In this document: positions 1 to 7,782 of the stretch, piece after piece
How the letters are laid out: each line of letters starts with the position of its first letter
Numbering within the stretch: position 1 is the first letter of the stretch
Source of the DNA: Roseococcus sp. SDR
Lineage (GTDB): Bacteria > Pseudomonadota > Alphaproteobacteria > Acetobacterales > Acetobacteraceae
Direction: 5' to 3'
Assembly: GCF_019083995.1 (NCBI RefSeq)
Contig: NZ_JAHRCU010000004.1
Coordinates: 1 to 64,000 of the forward strand
Length of the DNA: 64,000 nucleotides
Program-made: the position numbers and the translations under genes
Notes under the pieces: generated by a model
Database searches by the model: none
What the model saw: only the letters and a program-made list of their open reading frames with translations
What the model was told of the DNA's origin: nothing

Positions 1-819
1 TGACGAGTGACGCGACGCCGACCTTCTCCGGCACCGCGGAGGCCTTCGCCTCGGTCGCCATCTTCCGCGACGGCGACCTGGTGGACACGGTCACGGCCGA
101 TGGGGATGGCAACTGGAGCTACACCAGCGGGTCGCTGGCGGATGGCAGCTACGACTTCACCGCCCAGGCCACGGACCTCGCCGGCAATGCCAGCGACGTC
201 TCCGGCACCCTGACGGTCGTTGTGGACACCGAGACCGCGACGCCGACGATCGACCTGGTCGCCGCCTCCGACACTGGGGATGACGACGACAATGTGACGA
301 GTGACGCGACGCCGACCTTCTCCGGCACCGCGGAGGCCTTCGCCTCGGTCGCCATCTTCCGCGACGGCGACCTGGTGGACACGGTCACGGCCGATGGGGA
401 TGGCAACTGGAGCTACACCAGTGGGTCGCTGGCGGATGGCAGCTACGACTTCACCGCCCAGGCCACGGACCTCGCCGGCAATGCCAGCGATGTCTCCGGC
501 ACCCTGACGGTGGTCATCGACTCCGGGCTCCCTGCGCCGACGATCGACCTGGTCGCCGCGTCCGACACTGGGGATGACGACGACAACCTGACCAGCGACA
601 CCACGCCGACCCTTTCGGGTACGACGGAGGCCTTCGCCTCGGTCGCCATCTTCCGCGACGGCGACCTGGTGGACACGGTCACGGCCGATGGGGATGGCAA
701 CTGGAGCTACACCAGCGCGGCGCTGGCGGATGGCAGCTACGACTTCACCGCCCAGGCCACGGACCTCGCCGGCAATGCCAGCGATGTCTCCGGCACGCTG
801 ACGGTCGTTGTGGACACCA
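1..819 (+). repeat. Nearly identical 294-bp tandem repeats
   Basis: Three copies begin at 1, 295 and 589 (the last is partial, ending near 819). Each unit encodes 98 residues of an Ig-like domain. Copies 1 and 2 differ at only a few positions over their first ~210 bases, for example a single base change near 427 and another near 490. Linkers between domains diverge more. The array probably continues upstream of the window. Confidence 0.92.
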
Positions 820-3395
820 TCCCGCCCGCAGCGCCCGTCCTGACTGGCGCCGAACTGAGCTCGGCGACGGGCGACACCCTGACCGTGTCCGGCACGGCGG
901 AAGCCGGCACCTCGGTCGAGGTCTTCGTGGGCGGCGTCTCGATCGGCATGACTGTTGCCGGCCTGGGCGGTGCGTGGAGCCTCTCCAACACGGGCGCCCC
1001 CCTTGCCGTCGGCGGGGACATCACCGCCGTGGCGCGGGACGCGGCTTCCAATACCAGCGCCACGTCGGCGGCCTACGGGCTGACCATCGGTGCACTCGGC
1101 GGCGCGCTGCGGGGCGGCGACGAAGCGGACAGCTTGGCTGGCGGTTCCGGCGCGGATACGCTGACCGGCGGCGCGGGCGATGACGAACTCAGCGGCGGCG
1201 CTGGGTCCGACACGGTGGACTTCAGCTCCGTTTCCAGCGGCGTTGTGGTTGATCTCCAGGCCGGCACGGCCTCGGGCGATGGCGAGGACATTCTCACCTC
1301 GATCGAGAACGCGACCGGTGGCTCGGGCTCCGACTTCCTGTTCGGCAGCGCGGGGGCCAACCTCCTGAATGGCGGCGACGGGGACGATGTCCTCGACGGC
1401 GGTGAAGGCGATGACACGCTTCTCGGTGGCACCGGCGCCGACGAAATGGCTGGCGATGAGGGCTTCGACATCGCGAGCTACGCTGGCGGCACCCAGGCCG
1501 TCTCCGTGTCCCTCGTGACTGGCTTGGGCTCCGGCGGTTCGGCCGAGGGTGATCAGCTCACCGACATCGAGGGCCTGACTGGCGGCAGCGGCAACGACTC
1601 GCTCACCGGTAACGCGGTGGCCAACCTGCTGATGGGCGGGGACGGCGACGACACGCTCACCGGTGGCGCAGGGGCCGACACCATCACCGGCGGCGCTGGC
1701 TTCGATACGGCATCCTATGCCGGGTCGACGGGCGTCAACGTGAACCTGCTGCTCGGCACGGCCAGCGGTGGTTTTGCGGCCGGCGACGTTCTGAGCGGCA
1801 TCGAGGCCGTGATCGGTGGCGGCAACTCGGACGTGCTGACCGGCGACGGGGCGGACAACCTGCTTTCCGGTGAGGGGGGCAATGACCGCCTGACGGGCAA
1901 TGCCGGGAACGACACCCTGAACGGCGGGGCCGGCAACGACACGCTGCTCGGCGGCGCCGGGAACGACACCCTGAACGGCGGGGCCGGCAACGACTCGATG
2001 GCAGGCGGCGCGGACAACGACACCTACGTGGTCGACACCGTGGGCGACGTGGTGACCGAGGCGGCGAACGAGGGCACCGATACGGTGCAGACCACCCTCG
2101 CCAGCTACACCCTGGGTGCCAATGTCGAGAACCTGCTCTTCACCGGTGCCGGCGCCTTCACCGGCACGGGCAACGCGCTGGCCAACAGCATCACCGGCGG
2201 CGCGGGCAACGACACGCTCTCCGGCGGCGCCGGCGATGACACCATGACGGGCGGTGCCGGCAACGACACCTATGTCTTGGACAGCGCCGGTGACGCGGTC
2301 GTCGAGCTGTCCGGCGAAGGCACCGACACGGTGCAGACTTCGCTCGCGGCCTTCGCTCTCGGGAGTGATCTCGAGAACCTTGTCTTCACCGGCGTCGGCG
2401 CCTTCACCGGCACCGGCAATGCGCTGGCCAACAGCATCACCGGCGGCGCGGGCAACGACACGCTCTCCGGCGGCGCCGGCAACGACACGCTGAACGGCGG
2501 GGCCGGGGCCGACGCAATGACGGGCGGCGCCGACAACGACACCTACGTGGTCGACAATGCCGGCGACGTGGTGACCGAGGCGGCGAACGAGGGCACCGAT
2601 ACGGTGCAGACCACCCTCGCCAGCTACACGCTGGGGGACAATCTCGAGAACCTGCTCTTCACCGGTGCCGGCGCCTTCGCCGGCACGGGCAATGCGCTGG
2701 CCAACAGCATCACTGGCGGCGCGGGCAACGACACGCTGGTCGGCGGTGCCGGTTCCGACACGATGTCTGCCGGTGCGGGCGACGACACCTACCGCGTCGA
2801 AGACCTCAGTGATGTGGTCAGCGAGTCGGTGGATGGCGGCTATGACCGCGTGATCTCGACCGTCAGCTGGACCTTGGGTGACAACTTCGAGTGGCTGACC
2901 GTAGTTGGCTCTGGCAACCTGAACGGCTTCGGCAATGCCCTGGCCAACCGGCTTGATGGCGGCGCAGGGGCGAACCGACTGGAAGGCGGGGACGGCAATG
3001 ATGTGCTGAGCGGCGGCGCAGGCAATGACACGCTGCTTGGCGGTACGGGAACCGACGTGATCGAAGGCGGCGCCGGCACGGATAGCCTGTCGGGTGGCAC
3101 GGGAGCGGATCGCTTCCTGTTCCGCGCCACGGCTGACATCAACGGTGACGTCGTGACCGACTTCAGCGTTGCCGAAGGCGACACGATCGACCTGCGGCCC
3201 ATCGATGCGAATGGGTCGCTGGCGGGTGATCAGGCCTTCACCTGGATTGGCGGTGCTGGCTTCAGCGGCGCGGCCGGTCAGCTCCGCTTCGCCTCCGGCG
3301 TTCTCTCGGGCGATGTGAACGGTGACAGCGTGGCCGACTTCCAGCTCAGCCTGACCGGGGTGGCTTCGCTCACCGCGGCCAACATCTGGCTGTAA
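1..3395 (+). CDS. Secreted RTX protein with Ig-like repeats (5' truncated)
   Basis: The frame is already open at the left edge (first full codon at base 3), so the N-terminus is missing; about 1130 codons are visible. The first ~820 bases encode three 98-residue bacterial Ig-like repeats. From about 1090 to 3110 the protein is dominated by glycine/aspartate nonapeptides of the RTX type (GGxGxDxLx), which bind calcium, interleaved with three copies of a module containing NDTYVVD and NALANSITGG. The last ~90 residues (DFSVAEGDTIDLR through a terminal hydrophobic SLTAANIWL) resemble the C-terminal secretion region of serralysin-like RTX proteins. No catalytic domain is visible. Most likely a type I-secreted adhesin or surface protein; the missing part could carry another activity. 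Confidence 0.9.
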   Translation, partial: TSDATPTFSGTAEAFASVAIFRDGDLVDTVTADGDGNWSYTSGSLADGSYDFTAQATDLAGNASDVSGTLTVVVDTETATPTIDLVAASDTGDDDDNVTSDATPTFSGTAEAFASVAIFRDGDLVDTVTADGDGNWSYTSGSLADGSYDFTAQATDLAGNASDVSGTLTVVIDSGLPAPTIDLVAASDTGDDDDNLTSDTTPTLSGTTEAFASVAIFRDGDLVDTVTADGDGNWSYTSAALADGSYDFTAQATDLAGNASDVSGTLTVVVDTIPPAAPVLTGAELSSATGDTLTVSGTAEAGTSVEVFVGGVSIGMTVAGLGGAWSLSNTGAPLAVGGDITAVARDAASNTSATSAAYGLTIGALGGALRGGDEADSLAGGSGADTLTGGAGDDELSGGAGSDTVDFSSVSSGVVVDLQAGTASGDGEDILTSIENATGGSGSDFLFGSAGANLLNGGDGDDVLDGGEGDDTLLGGTGADEMAGDEGFDIASYAGGTQAVSVSLVTGLGSGGSAEGDQLTDIEGLTGGSGNDSLTGNAVANLLMGGDGDDTLTGGAGADTITGGAGFDTASYAGSTGVNVNLLLGTASGGFAAGDVLSGIEAVIGGGNSDVLTGDGADNLLSGEGGNDRLTGNAGNDTLNGGAGNDTLLGGAGNDTLNGGAGNDSMAGGADNDTYVVDTVGDVVTEAANEGTDTVQTTLASYTLGANVENLLFTGAGAFTGTGNALANSITGGAGNDTLSGGAGDDTMTGGAGNDTYVLDSAGDAVVELSGEGTDTVQTSLAAFALGSDLENLVFTGVGAFTGTGNALANSITGGAGNDTLSGGAGNDTLNGGAGADAMTGGADNDTYVVDNAGDVVTEAANEGTDTVQTTLASYTLGDNLENLLFTGAGAFAGTGNALANSITGGAGNDTLVGGAGSDTMSAGAGDDTYRVEDLSDVVSESVDGGYDRVISTVSWTLGDNFEWLTVVGSGNLNGFGNALANRLDGGAGANRLEGGDGNDVLSGGAGNDTLLGGTGTDVIEGGAGTDSLSGGTGADRFLFRATADINGDVVTDFSVAEGDTIDLRPIDANGSLAGDQAFTWIGGAGFSGAAGQLRFASGVLSGDVNGDSVADFQLSLTGVASLTAANIWL

Positions 3396-3415
3396 GCAAA
3401 GGCCGCAGCAGGGGT

Positions 3416-3439
3416 GGCCGTGGGATCTTCCCCACGGCC
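3416..3439 (+). terminator. Hairpin after the RTX gene
   Basis: A perfect 9-bp stem (GGCCGTGGG / CCCACGGCC) with a six-base loop starts 20 bases after the RTX stop codon. No T-run follows, so it may protect the 3' end or act together with the next hairpin. Confidence 0.55.
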
Positions 3440-3471
3440 CCCTCATCTGAGTTGCCAGCTTGGCGCATACG

Positions 3472-3505
3472 ACGGATGGCCCCAGGGCCATCCGTTCTTC
3501 GTTTG
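3472..3505 (+). terminator. Probable intrinsic terminator of the RTX gene
   Basis: A 9-bp stem (ACGGATGGC / GCCATCCGT, extendable by two G-C pairs) is followed by the T-rich stretch TCTTCGTTT. It sits 76 bases after the RTX stop codon. Confidence 0.65.
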
Positions 3506-3631
3506 GCGACCTCACGCCAATGCTTCCGCTTGCCGTGGCAACGAGGGAATGCCGTGAGTGGGGAGGGCCTTGCCCGCTGCCAGCGCATGACCAGGCGGTC
3601 AGCTGGCCGGCGGGCGCCCGGAGCGCGGTAC

Positions 3632-3677
3632 GCTAGACCGTGCTGCGTTCACATGCGTTCACTTCGCGCGGTCTAGC
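3632..3677. repeat. 46-bp inverted repeat enclosing a direct repeat
   Basis: The arms GCTAGACCG (3632-3640) and CGGTCTAGC (3669-3677) are exact inverted copies. The loop contains TGCGTTCAC twice (3644-3652 and 3654-3662). CTTTTG follows on the plus strand, so it could act as a weak terminator. It lies 56 bases beyond the stop codon of the phosphoesterase gene on the minus strand. Confidence 0.5.
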
Positions 3678-3733
3678 CTTTTGCTGAGAGGATGATTCAA
3701 CGTTTCGGCGATTCCGCCTCAACGCATCATGCT

Positions 3734-4630
3734 CTAATCCGGCAACCGAACCGGGTTCGCCCAGGCCCGCCGCCCAGCCGCATCGGCCACGACCACGCGC
3801 GCGAAACCTCCGCCTTTCAGCGCCTTCAGCGAGAGCCGCGCCCGCGTCTGGCACAGCCCGACCGACTGGTCCGCGCGCGAACCACGGCCCAGCACCATGA
3901 TGCTGGCCGCGGCCGAGCAGGTGACCTCCACCGCATCGGCCTCCCAGCGGATGTCATGGATCAGCGGCCCCTGCGTCGCATAGAAATGCCCGGCCTTCAG
4001 CGCGGCCAGCAGCGCATCCGGCTCATTCGCCTCGGCCTTGACCATCACCCAGCCGCCGAAGGCGTCGGGCGATTTGAAATGCGCGTCATCCACGGCGATC
4101 AGGTTGATCATCCGCCCCGTGGCGAGCAGTTGGTCGGCGAGGTAGACGCCGTCGCCGCGCTCGGTCCGCACCTGCGAGGTGTGATTGTAGACCTCCACCG
4201 CATGGGCGCCCGGCAGCGTCTGCGCATCGGCGAGGCTGAGCGAATACCAGCCGGGATGCGGGATGGCGACGAAGGCGCCAGCCGCGATCGCGCGCGCGGC
4301 CAGTTCCGGCCCGGTTTCCTCCGGCGGGGTGCGCGCGAAATCCAGCGGCAGGCCGACAGCCAGGATGTGCCACATCTCGCCCAGCGCCGTGGCGGGCGCA
4401 TGCAGCTCGGCGCCCAGGATCGTGGTGAAGCCGGGCGTCCGGCAAGGCCGCGTATCCACGATCGGGAAGTCATATTTTGGCAGAAAGTGATCGGTGATGG
4501 CGAGGAAGTCGTAGCCCGCCTCGCGATAGGTGGCGCAGACCTCCGCCACGCCGCGCGCCCCGTCCGAGGCGTCGGTGTGCGTGTGGATATTGCCCTTCCA
4601 GAAGCGGCCGGGTGCCGAGAACGCATCCAT
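3734..4630 (-). CDS. PHP-domain phosphoesterase
   Basis: A 298-residue protein of the polymerase and histidinol phosphatase (PHP) superfamily. The metal-binding signature HTHTDASDG is at residues 16-24 (His16, His18, Asp20), followed by ITDH at 45-48, a later AIPHPG and a DDAHF motif, as expected of trinuclear-metal phosphoesterases. It is the last gene of the phnF-phnM-aminotransferase operon, starting 5 bases after the aminotransferase stop. PHP enzymes include PhnPP of Eggerthella lenta, which converts 5-phosphoribosyl 1,2-cyclic phosphate to ribose 5-phosphate. Since phnP and phnN are absent here, this gene is a good candidate for that step. That role is inference; it also resembles the CehA/McbA branch. 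Confidence 0.85.
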   Translation of the reverse strand: MDAFSAPGRFWKGNIHTHTDASDGARGVAEVCATYREAGYDFLAITDHFLPKYDFPIVDTRPCRTPGFTTILGAELHAPATALGEMWHILAVGLPLDFARTPPEETGPELAARAIAAGAFVAIPHPGWYSLSLADAQTLPGAHAVEVYNHTSQVRTERGDGVYLADQLLATGRMINLIAVDDAHFKSPDAFGGWVMVKAEANEPDALLAALKAGHFYATQGPLIHDIRWEADAVEVTCSAAASIMVLGRGSRADQSVGLCQTRARLSLKALKGGGFARVVVADAAGRRAWANPVRLPD

Positions 4631-4635
4631 GCGCT

Positions 4636-5781
4636 TCAGGCCAGCTTGCGGAAGGCGTCGAGGAGGGCGGCCACGTCCGCTTCGTCATTGTAGACATGCG
4701 GGCTGATCCGCATGCGGCCGAGGCGGGGGGCCACATGCACATTGCGCTCGGCCAGCGCCTCGATCAGACCGGGACGCATGCCGCCAGGAAAGCCCAGACT
4801 CAGCACATGCGGCGCGCGCAGGCCCTGCGGCAGGAGTTCCACTCCGGTCCCGGCCAGGCCCTCCGCCAGCAGGCCGGTGAGGTGGCCCAGGCGGGTGCTG
4901 ATCGCATCTGTGCCCCAATCGGCCATCATCTCCATGCCGACCGCCGCCATCTCGAGGCCGATCACATGGTCGCGCTCGCCCATGTCGAAGCGCTTGGCGC
5001 CATCCGTGAACCCGAGATCGGCCATGTAGGGCCGCGCCTCGGAGGAGACGCGGCGGCGGGAGGAGCCGGTCTGCTCGAGCGGCACACCCTCCTGGTGGCG
5101 CTTGGCGATGTAGAGGAAGGCGCGGCCATAGGGGCCCAGCACCCATTTGTAGGTGGGGAAGATCAGCACATCCGGGTCGAGCGTGGTGACGTCCAGCGGC
5201 AGCACGCCCGCGTGATGCGTCGCATCCACCAGCAACATCGCGCCCGCCGCGCGCTGCGCCGCCGCGACCGCATCGAGGTCGATCAGCCCGCCATCCGCCC
5301 AATGCACGGAGGAGATGGAGACGAGGGCCAGCGGCGCCGCCCCTGGCTTGCGGATCGCCGCCAGCGTGGCTGCGGTCCAGTCGCCATCGGTGGGGGCAGC
5401 GATGGTGTCCACCGTGAAGCCGCGCTCGGCCGCGCGCTGCAGCCATTCGAGCACGGGCGAGGAATGGTCATCGCCCAGCACCAGCACGCGGGAACCGGCC
5501 GGGATGGGCAGGATGCGCCCCGCGACGGCCACGCCGTAGGAGACGGAGGGGATGATCGCCACATCCTCGGGCGCCGCTTTGATCAGCCGTGCGGCGGCGG
5601 TGCGGGCGCGGTTGCATTGGCGCGCGATATGCTCGCCCGTGATGCCCCAGGGCCGCGCCTTCAGCGCGATGCCCGCCTGGCCCGCCGCCTGCACCGAATG
5701 CGGCAACGGGCTCCAGGAGGCGGCGTTGAGGTAGGCGACATCGCGCGGGATGTCGAAGGCGTCGCGCTGGCATTCGAGCAT
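4636..5781 (-). CDS. Class V aminotransferase-like PLP enzyme
   Basis: A 381-residue fold-type I PLP enzyme of the aminotransferase class V/cysteine desulfurase family. The PLP-binding Asp186 is in VDATHHAG and the probable Schiff-base Lys212 is in PTYKWVLGPYG. The N-terminal YLNAASWSPLP matches the YLNxAxxGP element of the family. The start has a good ribosome site (AAGGA) 7-8 bases upstream. It lies between the divergent phnM copy (52 bases upstream, beyond 5834) and the PHP phosphoesterase. No cysteine-desulfurase active-site loop is evident, so a transaminase, lyase or epimerase role is more likely. Its place in the phosphonate locus suggests action on an aminophosphonate or an amino compound released from one, but the substrate cannot be read from sequence. 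Confidence 0.85.
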   Translation of the reverse strand: MLECQRDAFDIPRDVAYLNAASWSPLPHSVQAAGQAGIALKARPWGITGEHIARQCNRARTAAARLIKAAPEDVAIIPSVSYGVAVAGRILPIPAGSRVLVLGDDHSSPVLEWLQRAAERGFTVDTIAAPTDGDWTAATLAAIRKPGAAPLALVSISSVHWADGGLIDLDAVAAAQRAAGAMLLVDATHHAGVLPLDVTTLDPDVLIFPTYKWVLGPYGRAFLYIAKRHQEGVPLEQTGSSRRRVSSEARPYMADLGFTDGAKRFDMGERDHVIGLEMAAVGMEMMADWGTDAISTRLGHLTGLLAEGLAGTGVELLPQGLRAPHVLSLGFPGGMRPGLIEALAERNVHVAPRLGRMRISPHVYNDEADVAALLDAFRKLA

Positions 5782-5833
5782 GATGGTTTCCTTGGCCCCT
5801 CTCGGCGCAGTCTGCGCCGCGGGGCCCGGGCGA

Positions 5834-6961
5834 TCAATGCAGCCGGCTGGCGAATTCCGGACCGATCCAGGCGAGTTCCCCTTGCACGAAACAGGCAGCG
5901 AGCGCGCCTTCCGGCGTCACCACCGCGATGTCCCCGCGCAGGCCCTCCGCGATGCGGCCGCGATCGGTGAGGCCCAGCGCATCGGCCGGGTTGCTCGATA
6001 CGAGCGCCCAGGCGGCGGCGAGGTCCAGCACGCCACGCGCGGCCATGCGGAAGGGCGCGGCCAGCAGAGCGGGCCAGTGGTAGTCGCTCGCCAGCACGGT
6101 GACGAGCCCGCGTTCGGCCAGCGGCGCCGCACTCGCCCAGCCCAGATGGCTGCCGCCGCGCACCACATTGGGCGCTCCCATCACCACCGCCTCGCCCGCT
6201 GCCCGCGCATCCTCGGCCACCGGCTCGGCCATGGGGAATTCGCAGATGGACGCACCCAGGCCACGGAACAGCGCGCGGTCGCCCAGCGTCGCGTCGTCAT
6301 GGCTGAGCATGGGGATGCCGGCGCGCTTCGCAGCCTCGGCCATGCGCTCCCGCATCGCTGGCACTTCGGCGCGGCGGCTGAAGGCGGCATCGGCCAGCGC
6401 CATCAGCTCGGCCTCGGAGACGCCGGCGCGGCCGGCATATTTGCCGAGCTCCTTGGGATTCTTCAGCTTCTTCACGATGCTGGGCGTATGGTCATTGAAG
6501 CCCAGCAGATGCACCCGGCCCGCCGCGATCGCGGCCACCGCGTCGGCCTCGGCGCCGAAATTGTCAGCTTCGAAGCGCAGATGCACGCGCAGCTCCGGCC
6601 CCGGCGGGGGGGTCTTCAGCGCCTCCAGCGTGGAAAGGAAGGCTGGCAAGGAGCGCAGCCCCGGTTCCCAGGAAAGCGTGACGCCGAGATAGGCGGTCGT
6701 GATGCCGGCGGCCAGGCACTGCGCGGCGGCGTCGCGCAAGGCGAAACCAGCCGGAAAATCCACGTTAGGGCGCGGTTGCAGGGCCCGCTCATGCGCATCG
6801 CCGTGGATGTCGACGATGCCGGGCATGACAAGCAGACCCTTCGCGTCGAACCGCCTTGCTGCCGGCAACTCGCCCGTGATCCGGCCATCGGCGAGCGCCA
6901 CCTCGCCCGCGCCGAGCGCTCCCGCGCGCAGCACATGGCCGCCCATGATCTTCCAAGACAT
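5834..6961 (-). CDS. phnM: Divergent PhnM paralog (amidohydrolase family)
   Basis: A 375-residue homolog of PhnM, the alpha-D-ribose 1-methylphosphonate 5-triphosphate diphosphatase. Family features are PGIVDIHGDAHER near residue 50, NDHTPS, LSHDDA, GAPNVVRGGSH and LASDYHWPALL. The canonical PhnM metal motif HTDN is HGDA here (53-56), and several substrate-site stretches differ from the second copy at 12166-13302. ATG at 6961 is chosen because GGAG lies 8-9 bases upstream; a TTG two codons earlier would overlap the phnF stop. It follows phnF with a 2-bp gap, so the two are co-transcribed. It may act on a different ribosyl-phosphonate triphosphate or another substrate; duplicate function is also possible. 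Confidence 0.85.
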   Translation of the reverse strand: MSWKIMGGHVLRAGALGAGEVALADGRITGELPAARRFDAKGLLVMPGIVDIHGDAHERALQPRPNVDFPAGFALRDAAAQCLAAGITTAYLGVTLSWEPGLRSLPAFLSTLEALKTPPPGPELRVHLRFEADNFGAEADAVAAIAAGRVHLLGFNDHTPSIVKKLKNPKELGKYAGRAGVSEAELMALADAAFSRRAEVPAMRERMAEAAKRAGIPMLSHDDATLGDRALFRGLGASICEFPMAEPVAEDARAAGEAVVMGAPNVVRGGSHLGWASAAPLAERGLVTVLASDYHWPALLAAPFRMAARGVLDLAAAWALVSSNPADALGLTDRGRIAEGLRGDIAVVTPEGALAACFVQGELAWIGPEFASRLH

Positions 6962-6963
6962 GC

Positions 6964-7701
6964 TCAAGACTCCACCACCATCTGCGTCCGGCCGGCGGCG
7001 TAGCGAGTGACCGTCGCATCCACCGGCTTGCCGCCGCCATCCACATTCACCGCCTCCGCCACCAGAAGCGGCCGGCTGCGGGATTGCTGCAGCGCCTCGG
7101 CCTCCTCCGCCGTTGGCATTCGGGCGGTGATACGTGTCACGCGCCGGCGGTAATCCGGCACGCCGCAGGCCGCCAGCGCATGGGTGATGGAGGGGTTCTC
7201 GCGCAGTCGCGCCATGATGTCGGGGAAGCGGTGCGCCGGGAAGTGGTGCGCCCCAAGCGCCACGGGGCGGCCATCGGCCATGGCCAGGCGCTCGGCCAGG
7301 ATCACGGCCCGGCCGCGGCGGATCTCCAGCATCTCGGCCACCCGTGCCTCGGCCGGGATCTCGGCGAGGCGAAGCATCTGGCCGGCCGGCTCGCGATTCT
7401 GCGCGCGGATGATCTCGCTGAAGCGCGTGCGGGCGTTGAGCGGGTAGTCGAGCACATCCTCCGCGACGAAGCTCCCCCGCCCCTGCTCGACGCGGACGAT
7501 GCCGCGCGTCTCCAGCTCCTCCATGGCACGCCGGATGGTGTGGCGGTTCACGCGGAAGGCCTGGGAGAGCTCGGCCTCGGTCGGCAGGCGCTGGCCTGGG
7601 GCGTGCTGTCCCTGGCGTATCGCGGCCTCGATCGCCGCGCCGATCTGGCGCCAGAGCGCGATGCCGGCGCCGCGGTCCAGCGTGCCGCTTGCAAACGTCA
7701 T
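6964..7701 (-). CDS. phnF: PhnF-like GntR/HutC transcriptional regulator
   Basis: A 245-residue GntR-family regulator of the HutC subfamily. The N-terminal winged helix-turn-helix (GQRLPTEAELSQAFRVNRHTIRRAMEEL, about residues 36-63) is followed by a UTRA effector-binding domain with TRFSE, LAERLAMADGRPV and RPLLVAEAVNVD. The chosen ATG at 7701 precedes the conserved ALWRQI segment; an ATG 17 codons upstream is a weaker alternative. It is divergent from phnG and is the first gene of the phnF-phnM-aminotransferase-PHP operon. PhnF proteins repress phosphonate genes; the palindrome at 7772-7781 is its likely site. The effector is unknown. Confidence 0.9.
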   Translation of the reverse strand: MTFASGTLDRGAGIALWRQIGAAIEAAIRQGQHAPGQRLPTEAELSQAFRVNRHTIRRAMEELETRGIVRVEQGRGSFVAEDVLDYPLNARTRFSEIIRAQNREPAGQMLRLAEIPAEARVAEMLEIRRGRAVILAERLAMADGRPVALGAHHFPAHRFPDIMARLRENPSITHALAACGVPDYRRRVTRITARMPTAEEAEALQQSRSRPLLVAEAVNVDGGGKPVDATVTRYAAGRTQMVVES

Positions 7702-7744
7702 GGAAGTTTCAACCAAATGGACGCTCCGGAGTGCCAATTGCAGC

Positions 7745-7771
7745 TTGACCATAGCGGGACAGACGTATAGC
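7745..7771 (+). promoter_or_regulatory. Candidate phnG promoter
   Basis: TTGACC at 7745-7750 resembles a -35 box, and TATAGC at 7766-7771 resembles a -10 box with a short 15-base spacer. Transcription from it would begin at or just before the phnG ATG at 7783. No Shine-Dalgarno sequence precedes that ATG. The short spacer makes the assignment uncertain. Confidence 0.4.
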
Positions 7772-7781
7772 TGTCTAGACA
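7772..7781. promoter_or_regulatory. Palindromic operator, probable PhnF site
   Basis: TGTCTAGACA is a perfect 10-bp palindrome ending two bases before the phnG start codon and just after the candidate -10 box. HutC-family regulators, including PhnF and NagR/DasR types, bind sites built on a central GTCTAGAC or GTATAGAC core. Location between the divergent phnF and phnG genes supports repression of phnG. The PhnF assignment is inference. Confidence 0.55.
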
Positions 7782-7782
7782 A

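Larger units (their letters stand above)
3396..3733. other. Intergenic region between RTX gene and phosphoesterase gene
   Basis: This 338-bp gap lies between two convergent genes, so it should hold two 3' ends and no promoter is needed. It contains two strong hairpins just after the RTX stop (3416-3439 and 3472-3495) and a longer inverted repeat at 3632-3677. No credible coding frame is seen; short frames here lack ribosome sites and recognisable protein features. Confidence 0.6.

Noticed and set aside
1-819. 294-bp direct repeats as a CRISPR-like array
   Set aside because: The units are far too long, lie in frame and encode Ig-like domains.
3452-3676. Short plus-strand frame in the gap after the RTX gene
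   Set aside because: It spans one hairpin and most of the inverted repeat, has no ribosome site and shows no protein features.
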